Assembly (NCBI GenBank): GCA_022825265.1 | Contig: JAJDXE010000001.1 | Location: forward strand, 177,338-241,337 | Source: Dehalococcoidia bacterium | Lineage (GTDB): Bacteria > Chloroflexota > Dehalococcoidia > Bin125 | Length of the DNA stretch: 64,000 bases | Direction of reading: 5' to 3' | Shown here: in pieces, positions 1-7,723 of the stretch | Layout of the letters: each line of letters opens with the position of its first letter | How positions within the stretch are numbered: the first letter of the stretch is position 1 | Position numbers and translations under genes: made by a program | The notes under the pieces: generated by a model | Told to the model about the DNA's origin: nothing | The model's database searches: none | Seen by the model: the letters and a program-made list of their open reading frames with translations, nothing else

Positions 1-2
1 TC

Positions 3-527
3 GTCCTGGGCCCAGATTCACCCGCGCTCGCTGCACTGATCGCGGACACGGCGGAGATCGAACCGACGCCAATCGCAGTATTGACAGACGATCGTTCGCC
101 TATCGACGCAGCCGAGGTCCAGGTCGTGCGCGCTCAGCCTCATCGGCTGCCACTCGACGACAGTTCAGTCGACTTCGCCGTCGTTCCGCACCAGCTGAGG
201 CACTGGGACGACGCCCGGGCGTTGCGAGTGCTCGAAGAGCTCTGGCGCGTCCTCGATCACAACGGTGTCGCCGTCCTCTGGGAGATCGCGCCCTCCCGGT
301 CGCCCACCCTCAACGCCCTCTGGTCGACCATCCTCGCCGCCAACAGCGCAAACGAAGCCAAGCCGCACCTGAGAACGTTCGCCCAGCTCGGCCAGCTCGC
401 CTACGACGCTGGCTTCGCCTGGATCCAGACGCTGCCGCTGCGCCCGTTTTTTTTCCCGCCGGGTCCGCGCCTCACGGTGTTGGTGCGCAAGGAGCACTAC
501 ACGGCAGAGAACGTGGGCCGGGGGTAG
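3..527 (+). CDS. SAM-dependent methyltransferase, C-terminal part (gene starts before the window)
   Basis: The reading frame is open from the window edge to a TAG stop, so the 5' end is missing. The visible part reads like the second half of a class I SAM-dependent methyltransferase. A run of LPLDDSSVDFAVV corresponds to the motif that follows the SAM-binding Asp. RVLEELWRVLDHNGVAVLWE corresponds to the strand-helix-strand typical of methyltransferases acting after a chain of the kind 'leader-RVL-G-G'. The glycine-rich SAM motif would lie upstream and is not seen. Substrate cannot be told. It is convergent with nadD, with a 15-bp gap. An internal ATG/TTG at about 81 could be taken as a start, but the fold would then be incomplete. 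Confidence 0.6.
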   Translation, partial: VLGPDSPALAALIADTAEIEPTPIAVLTDDRSPIDAAEVQVVRAQPHRLPLDDSSVDFAVVPHQLRHWDDARALRVLEELWRVLDHNGVAVLWEIAPSRSPTLNALWSTILAANSANEAKPHLRTFAQLGQLAYDAGFAWIQTLPLRPFFFPPGPRLTVLVRKEHYTAENVGRG

Positions 528-542
528 GTCGCAACGACCCTG

Positions 543-1187
543 CTAGTAGAGGCGGTGCTTGTGGGTGTAGCTGAGCACCACAGAGGGCACGTCTGCGGAT
601 ACATCTTCGCCTGCTCGAATCCGCTTCCTGAGTTCCGACGCTGAGAGGTCGATCGGCTCCATTGGGACCCAATCGAGCCAGCGTCCAAGTCCGTAGACGA
701 TGCGATCGAGCTGGCGGCGGTCGAGCTCTGCACCGGGCCTGACGGCGGCGGCGATGCGGGCGCAGGTGAGGATTTCGTTCGGCTTATGCCAGTTCGGCAG
801 GTCGAGCACTGCGTCGGCGCCCATGATCCACCAGAGCTGCTTGGCTCCGCGATCCCGGAGTTCACGCACCGTGTCGAGGGTGTAGGTTGGGCCGTCTCGG
901 CGAACCTCCATGTCGGTGACTTCCAGCCCGCCCTTGCGTTCTTCGACGGCTGCCTTGGTCATGGCGAGTCGGTGCTCGGCCGGTGTCACATCGCGGTCGC
1001 GTTTGCGCCAGGGGTCGCCCGCCGGAATCAGAATCAGCCGATCCAGCTCCAGCGCTTGGGCCGCGGTATCGGCCAGATGCAGGTGCGCGCGGTGCAGCGG
1101 GTCGAACGTGCCGCCCAGCGCGCCCACGCGCTCGTGCGGCTCGAAGCGAAGCTCGTTGCGCTCGCCCACGGAGATCAGCGCTCCCAT
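543..1187 (-). CDS. nadD: nicotinate-nucleotide adenylyltransferase
   Basis: Transfers AMP from ATP to nicotinate mononucleotide to give deamido-NAD, a late cytoplasmic step of NAD synthesis. The nucleotidyltransferase signature GGTFDPLHRAHL lies near residues 27-38 and the second ATP-binding motif LSASELRKRI near the C-terminus, both as expected for NadD. At about 214 residues the length is normal. The frame is open 51 nt further upstream, but ATG at 1187, preceded by a GTGGGA stretch, leaves only a 13-bp overlap with the end of obgE and is the more likely start. It is the last gene of an obgE-nadD unit, an arrangement common in bacteria. Confidence 0.93.
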   Translation of the reverse strand: MGALISVGERNELRFEPHERVGALGGTFDPLHRAHLHLADTAAQALELDRLILIPAGDPWRKRDRDVTPAEHRLAMTKAAVEERKGGLEVTDMEVRRDGPTYTLDTVRELRDRGAKQLWWIMGADAVLDLPNWHKPNEILTCARIAAAVRPGAELDRRQLDRIVYGLGRWLDWVPMEPIDLSASELRKRIRAGEDVSADVPSVVLSYTHKHRLY

Positions 1188-2449
1188 TCCCACTTGATCC
1201 GCGACTGGCCGATTCGCACCACGTCTCCCGGCTGACACCCAGCTCGGTGCAGCGCCGAGGCAACGCCTCGCCGGTCGAGCCAGCGGTATGTCTCGGCTAA
1301 AGCCTCATCTTCATCCAGCTCCATCATCGAGACAAACCGTTCGACGGAGGCTCCGCTGACCTGGAAGAGACCGGAAGCGAGCTCCTCAACCTCGAATCTG
1401 CGCCCATCTTGCTTTGGCCGCACGACAGGGATCTTGTTGGTCCGGGGCGGCTCTTGTTCGCGCAGTTCGGCGAGCGCTGTAGCGCAGGCAGTTACTACTG
1501 CGTCTGTACCCTCTCCGGTCGCTGCAGAACAAAACAACGGTGGCGATCCAAGGTGGGAGAACTGCTCAGTGATCTCGTCGCGGAAGAGATCAACCTCCTC
1601 GAGATCAACTTTGTTGACTACGACGATCTGTGGTCGAGCGGCCAATTCGGCCGAGTAACTGGCCAGTTCGCGGTCGACCAGGTCTTTGGCGGACACCGGG
1701 TCGTCCTGTGAACCGTCGATCAGGTGCACCAGCAACCGCGTGCGCGAGGTGTGTCGGAGAAAGGCGTGGCCCAGGCCCGCGCCGTCTGCGGCGCCCTCGA
1801 TTAGGCCGGGCAAGTCGGCCATGACGAACTCGTCCCAACCGACTGAGACGACGCCAAGGTGCGGCTCCAACGTTGTGAACGGGTAGTCCGCAACTCGCGG
1901 TCGTGCGGCTGTCAGATGGCGCAGGAGCGAGGACTTGCCGGCGTTGGGCAGCCCGACGATGCCGATGTCGGCGAGCACGCGCAGCTCGAACTTGATCCGA
2001 CGGCGCTCGCCGGGCTCACCCTTCTGCGCGACACGCGGAGTCTGGTTGGTGGAACTGCGGAAGTACATGTTGCCCTGCCCACCGCGGCCGCCCCATGCGA
2101 CCACCAACGATTGCCCGTCCTCCTCCAGGTCGACGAGCTGGTCGGTTGACGCGCCGTTCACCGCCGACACAATCGTGCCGACCGGGAGTTCCAGCTCAAG
2201 CGTGGCTCCCGCCCGTCCGCGCTTCTGGTTCGTTCCTCCGTTGGTTCCGGATTCGGCGCGGAATCGCCGCTGCCGGCGGTAGCTGCGGAGCGTATTCAGT
2301 TGCCCGTTGGCCACGACGACCACGTCGCCGCCGCGGCCGCCGCGGCCGCCATCGGGCCCGCCGCGAGGCACGAACTTCTCGCGGCGGAATGACACGGCGC
2401 CGCGGCCGCCGGCACCGCCTTCAACCTCGATCTCTACGGCATCAATCAT
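1175..2449 (-). CDS. obgE: Obg/CgtA family GTPase
   Basis: Essential ribosome-associated GTPase that acts in 50S assembly and stress control. The glycine-rich Obg fold fills residues 1-158 (many GG pairs, VPRGGPDGG). The G domain follows with P-loop GLPNAGKSS at about 166-174, switch II DLPGLIEGA and NKVD. A C-terminal OCT domain completes the 424 residues, a normal length. There is no Shine-Dalgarno sequence before the ATG. Instead TAAACT (2456-2461, minus strand) ends 6 nt before it, which fits a leaderless mRNA. A perfect DnaA box (2459-2467) overlaps that hexamer, so DnaA could affect transcription; this is inference. Confidence 0.95.
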   Translation of the reverse strand: MIDAVEIEVEGGAGGRGAVSFRREKFVPRGGPDGGRGGRGGDVVVVANGQLNTLRSYRRQRRFRAESGTNGGTNQKRGRAGATLELELPVGTIVSAVNGASTDQLVDLEEDGQSLVVAWGGRGGQGNMYFRSSTNQTPRVAQKGEPGERRRIKFELRVLADIGIVGLPNAGKSSLLRHLTAARPRVADYPFTTLEPHLGVVSVGWDEFVMADLPGLIEGAADGAGLGHAFLRHTSRTRLLVHLIDGSQDDPVSAKDLVDRELASYSAELAARPQIVVVNKVDLEEVDLFRDEITEQFSHLGSPPLFCSAATGEGTDAVVTACATALAELREQEPPRTNKIPVVRPKQDGRRFEVEELASGLFQVSGASVERFVSMMELDEDEALAETYRWLDRRGVASALHRAGCQPGDVVRIGQSRIKWEWER

Positions 2450-2733
2450 GAATCGAGTTTATCCACACGCTCGACCGGCGCTCCGGATCAGGACAATTGA
2501 GGTCAGTGGTGAGGTATAGAGATACGTCGTTGTTGCTGTAGGTGCTGAGGGAAATGGGGATAAGGAAGGAAGGGCGCCAACTGTGCTGGCCTGATGGAGA
2601 GTCTCATTGTTGGGTTGGCGTGGAGCACTTGGCGACCTCGATGGATGCCAGGTTGAAAGCGTGTGGAAGAGACGGGCACCGGGACACGGAAGCGCTTTGC
2701 TTTCTGCATCAATGTTGGACAAGAGAGGAGAGG
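2450..2733. other. dnaA-obgE intergenic region with DnaA boxes, candidate oriC
   Basis: No gene is visible in these 284 bp. A perfect DnaA box TTATCCACA lies at 2459-2467 on the plus strand. TGGGGATAA at 2555-2563 is an 8/9 box on the minus strand, and TGTGGAAGA at 2662-2670 is a 7/9 match on the minus strand. The stretch 2500-2580 is visibly less GC-rich than the flanking genes. Location next to dnaA fits a replication origin, but three boxes of mixed quality are few, and I could not compute GC skew. The region may instead only be a DnaA-controlled promoter of obgE. Confidence 0.4.
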
Positions 2734-4140
2734 CTAGAGATGCAGGCGGGAGCGGATCTCGGAGATCTGCTGGATCCACCACTGGGCTTCGGCATCGGTG
2801 GAGTTTGAGAGCAGCTTCTCGACCTTGTCTCGGCCGTGGAGCACCGTTGAGTGGTCTCGCCCACCGAGCGCTTCACCAATGGCGTTGAGCGACAGGTCGG
2901 TGTGGTGGCAGGCCAGGTACATCACCAACTGGCGAGCTCGGGCAGTGCGCCGGTCCTTACGAGGGGCCGTGAACAGGTCGGGCGCGACCCCGGTGAGATC
3001 TGAGGTTGCTGCGATGAGTTCGGCTACGGTCGGCTTGGCCTTGCGCGACTCTTCAGGGATGTGGCCGGCCAAGGCGCGCATCACGATGCCCGGTGTCACT
3101 GGCGATCGTTCGCTCTCTGCGAAGACACGAACACGCTGGAGCGCTCCGAGTAACGAGCGGACGTTGGTGCCGCCGCGCTCAGCGATCATCAGGATCGTCG
3201 CTTCGTCGATATGCATGTCCCAGTCACGAATCTTGCGCTGCAGGATCGCCATCCTGAGTTCGACGTCTGGGGGATTGATTTCGACAACGAGGCCGCCCTC
3301 GAACCGTGTAACCAGCCGCTCGCCGAGACCAGTCAGGAGCCGAGGCGGCAGGTCGGAGGCAATCACGATCTGGCGCCCGCGCTGGTGCAGCGCGTTAAAG
3401 ACATTGAAGAACTCGTCTTGCGTCTGGACCTTGCCGCCGAGCTTTTGCACATCGTCGATGATCAGGACCTCGGCCGACTCGTACTTCTCCTGGAAAGCGG
3501 CCCGCTCTCCGGCGCCGACACTGTTGACGAACTGGCGGACGTAGGACTCGGTGTCGACGAGCACGGTGTAGTGCGACTGCATCGTCACGTGGGCGATGGC
3601 GTGCAGCAGGTGGGTCTTTCCCAGGCCGGAGTTGGCGTAGATAAAGAGCGGATTGGTGTCTTCGCCAGGATGGAACGCGACTCGGCGCGAGGCGGTGACG
3701 GCGATCTGGTTGGATGTGCCCTCAACAAATCGCTCAAACGTTGCCTGGTTGAGCACTGCCGGACGACTGCGCGCCGGCTGGATTGGCAAGCTGCGATCGC
3801 CGGCGAGGGGACTGTCCGATACCGGCAAGTCGAGCGCAGGTGTGACCGGCTCAGGTCTCGCGGCGACACGCAGTTCGATCTCAATCGGCCGACCGGCTGC
3901 CTGCCGAACAGCCGAGGCAAGTTGCGGGTAGTAGCTGCCCCGCAGAGTTTCGAGCTTGATTACGGTCGGCACGCCGACATGCAACACACCTCCGCGAATT
4001 TCGATGGCGTGGGTCTCGGCGAACCAGGTTTCGTAGGTTTCTCGGTCGAGCGCATCCCGCAATACCTCAAGGGTGCGCTGCCAGATGGCTCGATGGTCCG
4101 AGTGGGGATCGTTGAATGAGCGGGCGGACCGGGTGACCAT
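2734..4140 (-). CDS. dnaA: chromosomal replication initiator protein DnaA
   Basis: Binds DnaA boxes and ATP, opens oriC and loads the replicative helicase. Domain I is at residues 15-90, followed by a variable linker to about 130. The AAA+ core has a Walker A region ANSGLGKTHLL at about 169-179 and Walker B VLIIDDVQKL near 225. The C-terminal helix-turn-helix has the DnaA signature HHTDLSLNAIGEALGGRDHSTV. At 468 residues the length is normal. The first Gly of the usual GxxGxGKT loop is Ala, a mild variant. An AAGGAGG Shine-Dalgarno sequence (4151-4157) lies 10 nt before the ATG, which fixes the start. Confidence 0.97.
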   Translation of the reverse strand: MVTRSARSFNDPHSDHRAIWQRTLEVLRDALDRETYETWFAETHAIEIRGGVLHVGVPTVIKLETLRGSYYPQLASAVRQAAGRPIEIELRVAARPEPVTPALDLPVSDSPLAGDRSLPIQPARSRPAVLNQATFERFVEGTSNQIAVTASRRVAFHPGEDTNPLFIYANSGLGKTHLLHAIAHVTMQSHYTVLVDTESYVRQFVNSVGAGERAAFQEKYESAEVLIIDDVQKLGGKVQTQDEFFNVFNALHQRGRQIVIASDLPPRLLTGLGERLVTRFEGGLVVEINPPDVELRMAILQRKIRDWDMHIDEATILMIAERGGTNVRSLLGALQRVRVFAESERSPVTPGIVMRALAGHIPEESRKAKPTVAELIAATSDLTGVAPDLFTAPRKDRRTARARQLVMYLACHHTDLSLNAIGEALGGRDHSTVLHGRDKVEKLLSNSTDAEAQWWIQQISEIRSRLHL

Positions 4141-4533
4141 GCCGATGACGCCTCCTTATGGCAACGACCAACAACGTGATACACGCGACCCCGACGGTGA
4201 GCACCAGATTTGCCGCTCGGTGGAGGGGCTGCTTGAGGGAACATACTAACCAGCATCTGCGCACACAACAGCTACGCGCGGAACCTTCTGAAGCTGGCTC
4301 TCGACCAGATAAACCATCCACTGTTTCCGCAAGCTGTCCACATCGAGGATGCCGAGAGCTTGACAGGCGATGTCCTGTAATCAAGACGCCCAGGATCCCG
4401 CTCAGATCCGCTAGCTCTCATGCCGATAGCGATCCCGCCTAGAATGCGCGAGATACGTGGCAAGGATCCGATCGCGCACTCGAGCACCTGCTTGGGTCGG
4501 CCACGATGAACGGGCCGGGAAGGACAGCGAGTG
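4141..4533. other. divergent dnaA/coaX intergenic region
   Basis: About 390 bp separate the divergent dnaA and coaX genes. I find no gene here. CTGTCCACA (4334-4342) is a 7/9 DnaA box; CCATCCACT nearby matches only 6/9. TTGACA at 4360-4365 has no well-spaced -10 partner. The region must hold the promoters of both genes, and DnaA autoregulation through the weak box is possible. Because genes diverge from this point, it is a second, weaker candidate for an origin. Confidence 0.35.
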
Positions 4534-5310
4534 ATGTTGATCGCCATCGACATCGGCAACACCACCCTTCAAATCGGCGTGTTTAACGATCGTAAAATTG
4601 TTCATACTTGGCGACTGGCGACGCAGCATGACCGTCTGGCTGACGAATACGGCATCTTCGTCGCGTCGCTCCTGCGCTACGAAGGCATCCAGATTGCCCA
4701 GATTGATGGCGCGATCATCTCGTCGGTGGTTCCAGCGCTCGCGCCGGTGTTCCAGGAGGTCTGCCGCAAGTTCCTCCGTACCGAGCCGCTGCTGGTCTCC
4801 ACGCATATGCGGAAGCCGGTCAGAATCGGCATCGAGCACACCGAGGAGCTGGGAGCCGACCGGATTGTCGACGCCGTTGCGGCACTTTCGCGCTATGGTC
4901 CGCCGCCCCTCATCGTGGTCGATTTCGGCACAGCCACGGTCTTTGATGCGATCAATGAGCACGGTGTCTACGTAGGCGGCGCGATTTCACCAGGCATCGG
5001 GATTTCGACAGATGCCCTCTTTGATCGGGCGAGCAGACTGGCGAGGATTGATCTCGACCGTCCGCCTGCTGCGATCGGCACGCGGACCGAGACGGCGTTG
5101 CAAAGCGGAATCTTGTACGGCTATGTGGGGCTCGTGGAGGGGATCATCGACCGGTTCCGTCAGGAGCTCGGCAAAGCGACTGTCGTTGCCACCGGCGGCT
5201 GGGCGCCGCGCATCGCTGAAGAAACGGACATCCTCGACATCGTCGACGAAGACTTGATCCTCTGGGGCCTGCGCGAGCTCTACTACTACAACGCCGAAGG
5301 CACCCCGTGA
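4534..5310 (+). CDS. coaX: type III pantothenate kinase
   Basis: Phosphorylates pantothenate, the first step of CoA synthesis; the type III enzyme is not inhibited by CoA and needs a monovalent cation. It belongs to the ASKHA fold: DIGNT at residues 6-10, GADRIVDAVAA near 108, VVDFGTATVFDAI near 130 and GGAISPGIGIS near 150 are the classical CoaX blocks. At 258 residues it is of usual size. A GTG codon at 4531 precedes the ATG and could also be used; the GGGAAGGA stretch at 4517-4524 serves either. It overlaps coaBC by 4 nt, so two steps of CoA synthesis are translationally coupled. Confidence 0.95.
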   Translation: MLIAIDIGNTTLQIGVFNDRKIVHTWRLATQHDRLADEYGIFVASLLRYEGIQIAQIDGAIISSVVPALAPVFQEVCRKFLRTEPLLVSTHMRKPVRIGIEHTEELGADRIVDAVAALSRYGPPPLIVVDFGTATVFDAINEHGVYVGGAISPGIGISTDALFDRASRLARIDLDRPPAAIGTRTETALQSGILYGYVGLVEGIIDRFRQELGKATVVATGGWAPRIAEETDILDIVDEDLILWGLRELYYYNAEGTP

Positions 5311-6554
5311 TCTCCGAGGGAGAGGTTCCGGCTCCGCAACCGCTGCGCGGACGGCGTGTCACGCTCGGGGTAACCGGCTCGATCTCCGCCTACAAGAGCG
5401 TCGAGGCGGCTCGCCGCCTGGAGGACGCCGGGGCGATCGTCGATGTGGCGTTGACACCCTCGGCGGCGCACTTCATTCCGCCGTTGACATTTCGATCGTT
5501 GATCCAGGGAGAGGTCGCCGCCGACTTGTGGGATCCTGCTGCGCCTGCGGAGCAGCACGTGGCGATGGGCCGCCGATCGGACGCGATGATTGTTGCGCCG
5601 GCCTCGGCGACGACCATCGCCAAACTGGCACAGGGAATCGGCGACAACCCGGTGACGCTGACCGCGTTGGCGACCAGCGCGCCCCTTGTCGTTGCGCCGG
5701 CGATGGACTCGGTGATGTACAGCCAACCCTCGGTGCAGGCGAATCTCGAGTTGCTCAAGGCGCGCGGCATCTTCATCGCCGGGCCGGCGATCGGCCGCCT
5801 CGCCTCTGGGGGGCAGGGACTAGGAAGGTTGATCGAACCTGTTGAGTTGGCTGCGGCTGTCCGCTCGGCGATTGGCCGCACTGTTGGCGACCTACGTAGC
5901 CGGCACATCATTGTCACGGCGGGCGGCACGCGAGAACCGATCGATCCAGTCCGCTACGTCGGCAACCACTCCAGCGGCAAAATGGGCGTTGCGGTTGCCG
6001 AAGCGGCCCGCGACCAGGGAGCGGCCGTCACGCTGATCACGACTCAGCCGCCGCCCGAGGGCCGCTACGGCATCGTCGTCCGTTCGGTCGACACCGCGAT
6101 CGAGATGCAGGAAGAGATCCAGAAGGCCGCTCGCGGAGCGAACGCCCTGGTCATGGCTGCCGCCGTCGCCGACTACCGACCGGCGGAGGCGGCGGAATCG
6201 AAACTCAAGAAGCAGGATGCCGAGGGAGCGGGGATGACGCTGGAGATGGTCGAGAATCCCGACGTGATCGCGTCGATCGATGCGCCCCATCTGCTCAAAG
6301 TCGGTTTTGCCGCTGAGACCGATGACCTGATCGCAAACGCCAAAACCAAGATCGAGAAAAAAGGCCTCGCCTTCATTGCCGCCAACGACGTCAGCCAGTC
6401 GGATGCCGGTTTCCAGGTCGATACCAATCGTGTGGTTCTGCTGGACTCGACAGGTGAGCCGGAGCGTCTGCCGCTGCTGCACAAGTACGACGTCGGCGTC
6501 GCCATCCTGGAGCGGCTGAAGGCGCATCCGGGGTGGCCGGCGCGCTCCAGCTGA
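5307..6554 (+). CDS. coaBC: bifunctional phosphopantothenoylcysteine decarboxylase / phosphopantothenate-cysteine ligase
   Basis: Joins phosphopantothenate to cysteine (CoaB) and decarboxylates the product (CoaC, FMN enzyme) in CoA synthesis. The N-terminal flavoprotein half shows GVTGSISAYKS and the active-site His in EQHVAMG. The C-terminal half shows the nucleotide-binding TAGGTREPIDPVRY, NHSSGKMG and AAAVADYRP blocks. At 415 residues it has full length. The GTG start lies in a GTGA overlap with the coaX stop. Odd: the CoaC motif PAMN reads PAMD and the usual Cys of the ACGxxGxGR loop reads ASGGQGLGR. Both positions are catalytic in the E. coli protein. I have the impression that such variants occur in other phyla. 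Confidence 0.93.
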   Translation: MISEGEVPAPQPLRGRRVTLGVTGSISAYKSVEAARRLEDAGAIVDVALTPSAAHFIPPLTFRSLIQGEVAADLWDPAAPAEQHVAMGRRSDAMIVAPASATTIAKLAQGIGDNPVTLTALATSAPLVVAPAMDSVMYSQPSVQANLELLKARGIFIAGPAIGRLASGGQGLGRLIEPVELAAAVRSAIGRTVGDLRSRHIIVTAGGTREPIDPVRYVGNHSSGKMGVAVAEAARDQGAAVTLITTQPPPEGRYGIVVRSVDTAIEMQEEIQKAARGANALVMAAAVADYRPAEAAESKLKKQDAEGAGMTLEMVENPDVIASIDAPHLLKVGFAAETDDLIANAKTKIEKKGLAFIAANDVSQSDAGFQVDTNRVVLLDSTGEPERLPLLHKYDVGVAILERLKAHPGWPARSS

Positions 6555-6561
6555 GACCTCC

Positions 6562-6574
6562 CCTTCGGTGAAGG
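6562..6574. terminator. small stem-loop between convergent coaBC and ybjQ-like gene
   Basis: CCTTC-GGT-GAAGG forms a 5-bp stem in the 33-bp gap between two convergent genes, with GACC/GGTC able to extend it around a bulge. There is no T-run, so if it ends transcription it does so weakly or with Rho. Confidence 0.3.
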
Positions 6575-6587
6575 TCCCGAGAAACAC

Positions 6588-6902
6588 TCACTTCAGCTTG
6601 ATTGCCGTGCCGTACATGTAGACCTCGGCCATGTTCTGGCCGATGTCGGAGGTCATCATTCTGGTGCCGACGATGGCGTCGGCACCCATCGCGTTGGCGG
6701 AGGCTTCGAGCTTTTCGATCACTTGTGTGCGCGTGTCGCTCATCAGCTTCGTGTAGGCGTGAATCTCTCCGCCAAACAGGCTCTTGATACCGGCCAGGAT
6801 GTCGCGTCCGACATTCCTCGAGCGCACGCTGTTGGCGCTGACCAACCCCAACACTTCGGCGACTTCTCGGTTCGGAACGGATTCGGTCGTCACGATCTGC
6901 AT
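6588..6902 (-). CDS. YbjQ/UPF0145 family protein
   Basis: A 104-residue protein of the YbjQ (UPF0145) family, once called heavy-metal-binding; the true function is not established. The family pattern is clear: an N-terminal TTESVPNREV strand, GLVSANSVRSRNVGRDI, a middle helix with IHAYTKLM, and the GADAIVGTRM block before the last strands. It probably forms a cytoplasmic pentamer, as solved relatives do. The ATG at 6902 is preceded by CAGGGG; a TTG two codons upstream would overlap the PAP2 gene. It lies directly downstream of the PAP2-type membrane enzyme, with a 2-nt gap, so the two are likely co-transcribed. Confidence 0.85.
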   Translation of the reverse strand: MQIVTTESVPNREVAEVLGLVSANSVRSRNVGRDILAGIKSLFGGEIHAYTKLMSDTRTQVIEKLEASANAMGADAIVGTRMMTSDIGQNMAEVYMYGTAIKLK

Positions 6903-6904
6903 GG

Positions 6905-7618
6905 TCAACCCCTGTTGAACTGGATTGGCATCCTGAAGCTCAGCCTATTGAGAAGAGTCACGATCATCCACGCTGCCGCGCAGACGCCAATCCCAGCGAA
7001 GGCGTCGAGCGTCCAATGGTTGGCAGTCGCAACGACTGCCCAGGCCTGAGACAGGGGAATGGCGGCTGCAAATGCCCTCATTGCAGGATGCGTCGAGGTT
7101 TGCCAGACCGCCAGTCCTGCGAGGAGCGCCCAACCGACGTGCAACGAGGGCAATGCCGCGTATGGGTTGACGAACAGGCCAACTTCCTGAGCTTGGTAGG
7201 CGGGTGCGGCGCGGACGGCGAGGGTGTCGATGTAGCTCAGCTCGGGCATCAGGCGCGGCGGCGCAGTCGGGAAGAGGAAGTAGGAGGCCATCCCGATTGC
7301 CGCCGAGATCAGCAGTGCGTTGCGGAACCTGCGCCAAGTGTCGCGATGCGATCGCCAAAGCCAGACGGCCAGCACGATCAGGAGCGGCATGTGGCCCCAG
7401 AAATAGGTCCCGTTGGCGAAGTCGATCAACGCGTTCGAGCCGAGGGTCGCCTCGTGGATCGGGATTTCCCAGTCCAGCCAGAGGCTCTGTTCCAGGTCGA
7501 GGATGTCGCGTGCGCGCTGAAACGCCTCGTCGGCACGGACGGAAACCGCGCCGCGCACGAGGTAGTAGACCAGCGCCGCAGCTGCCACGGCGGCCAACTC
7601 GCTCAGAAACTCCCGCAT
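6905..7618 (-). CDS. PAP2-superfamily membrane phosphatase/phosphotransferase
   Basis: An integral membrane protein of 237 residues with about five to six hydrophobic segments. The three blocks of the PAP2 (acid phosphatase/inositol phosphotransferase) active site are seen: YFLFPTAPPR, then PSLHVGW with the catalytic His, then ATANHWTLDAFAG with the second His and Asp. This order and the FPTAPPR block resemble the Aur1/Ipt1-like bacterial branch rather than PgpB. It probably handles a lipid phosphate or phosphoalcohol head group; the substrate is unknown. No Shine-Dalgarno sequence is present; TAACGT (7625-7630) ends 6 nt before the ATG, fitting a leaderless mRNA. Confidence 0.8.
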   Translation of the reverse strand: MREFLSELAAVAAAALVYYLVRGAVSVRADEAFQRARDILDLEQSLWLDWEIPIHEATLGSNALIDFANGTYFWGHMPLLIVLAVWLWRSHRDTWRRFRNALLISAAIGMASYFLFPTAPPRLMPELSYIDTLAVRAAPAYQAQEVGLFVNPYAALPSLHVGWALLAGLAVWQTSTHPAMRAFAAAIPLSQAWAVVATANHWTLDAFAGIGVCAAAWMIVTLLNRLSFRMPIQFNRG

Positions 7619-7723
7619 TCCGCCACGTTATTCCCGCTTGTTTTTCGTGTTGATCGCTAGGATGATCTGCATTGTTCCGATCGGTTCCGGCCCAACCCCC
7701 TAGAGACCTGCTGAGAGACTTCC

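Noticed and set aside
4360..4388. TTGACA as -35 of coaX
   Set aside because: No hexamer resembling a -10 at 16-18 nt; TAATCA is only 12 nt away.
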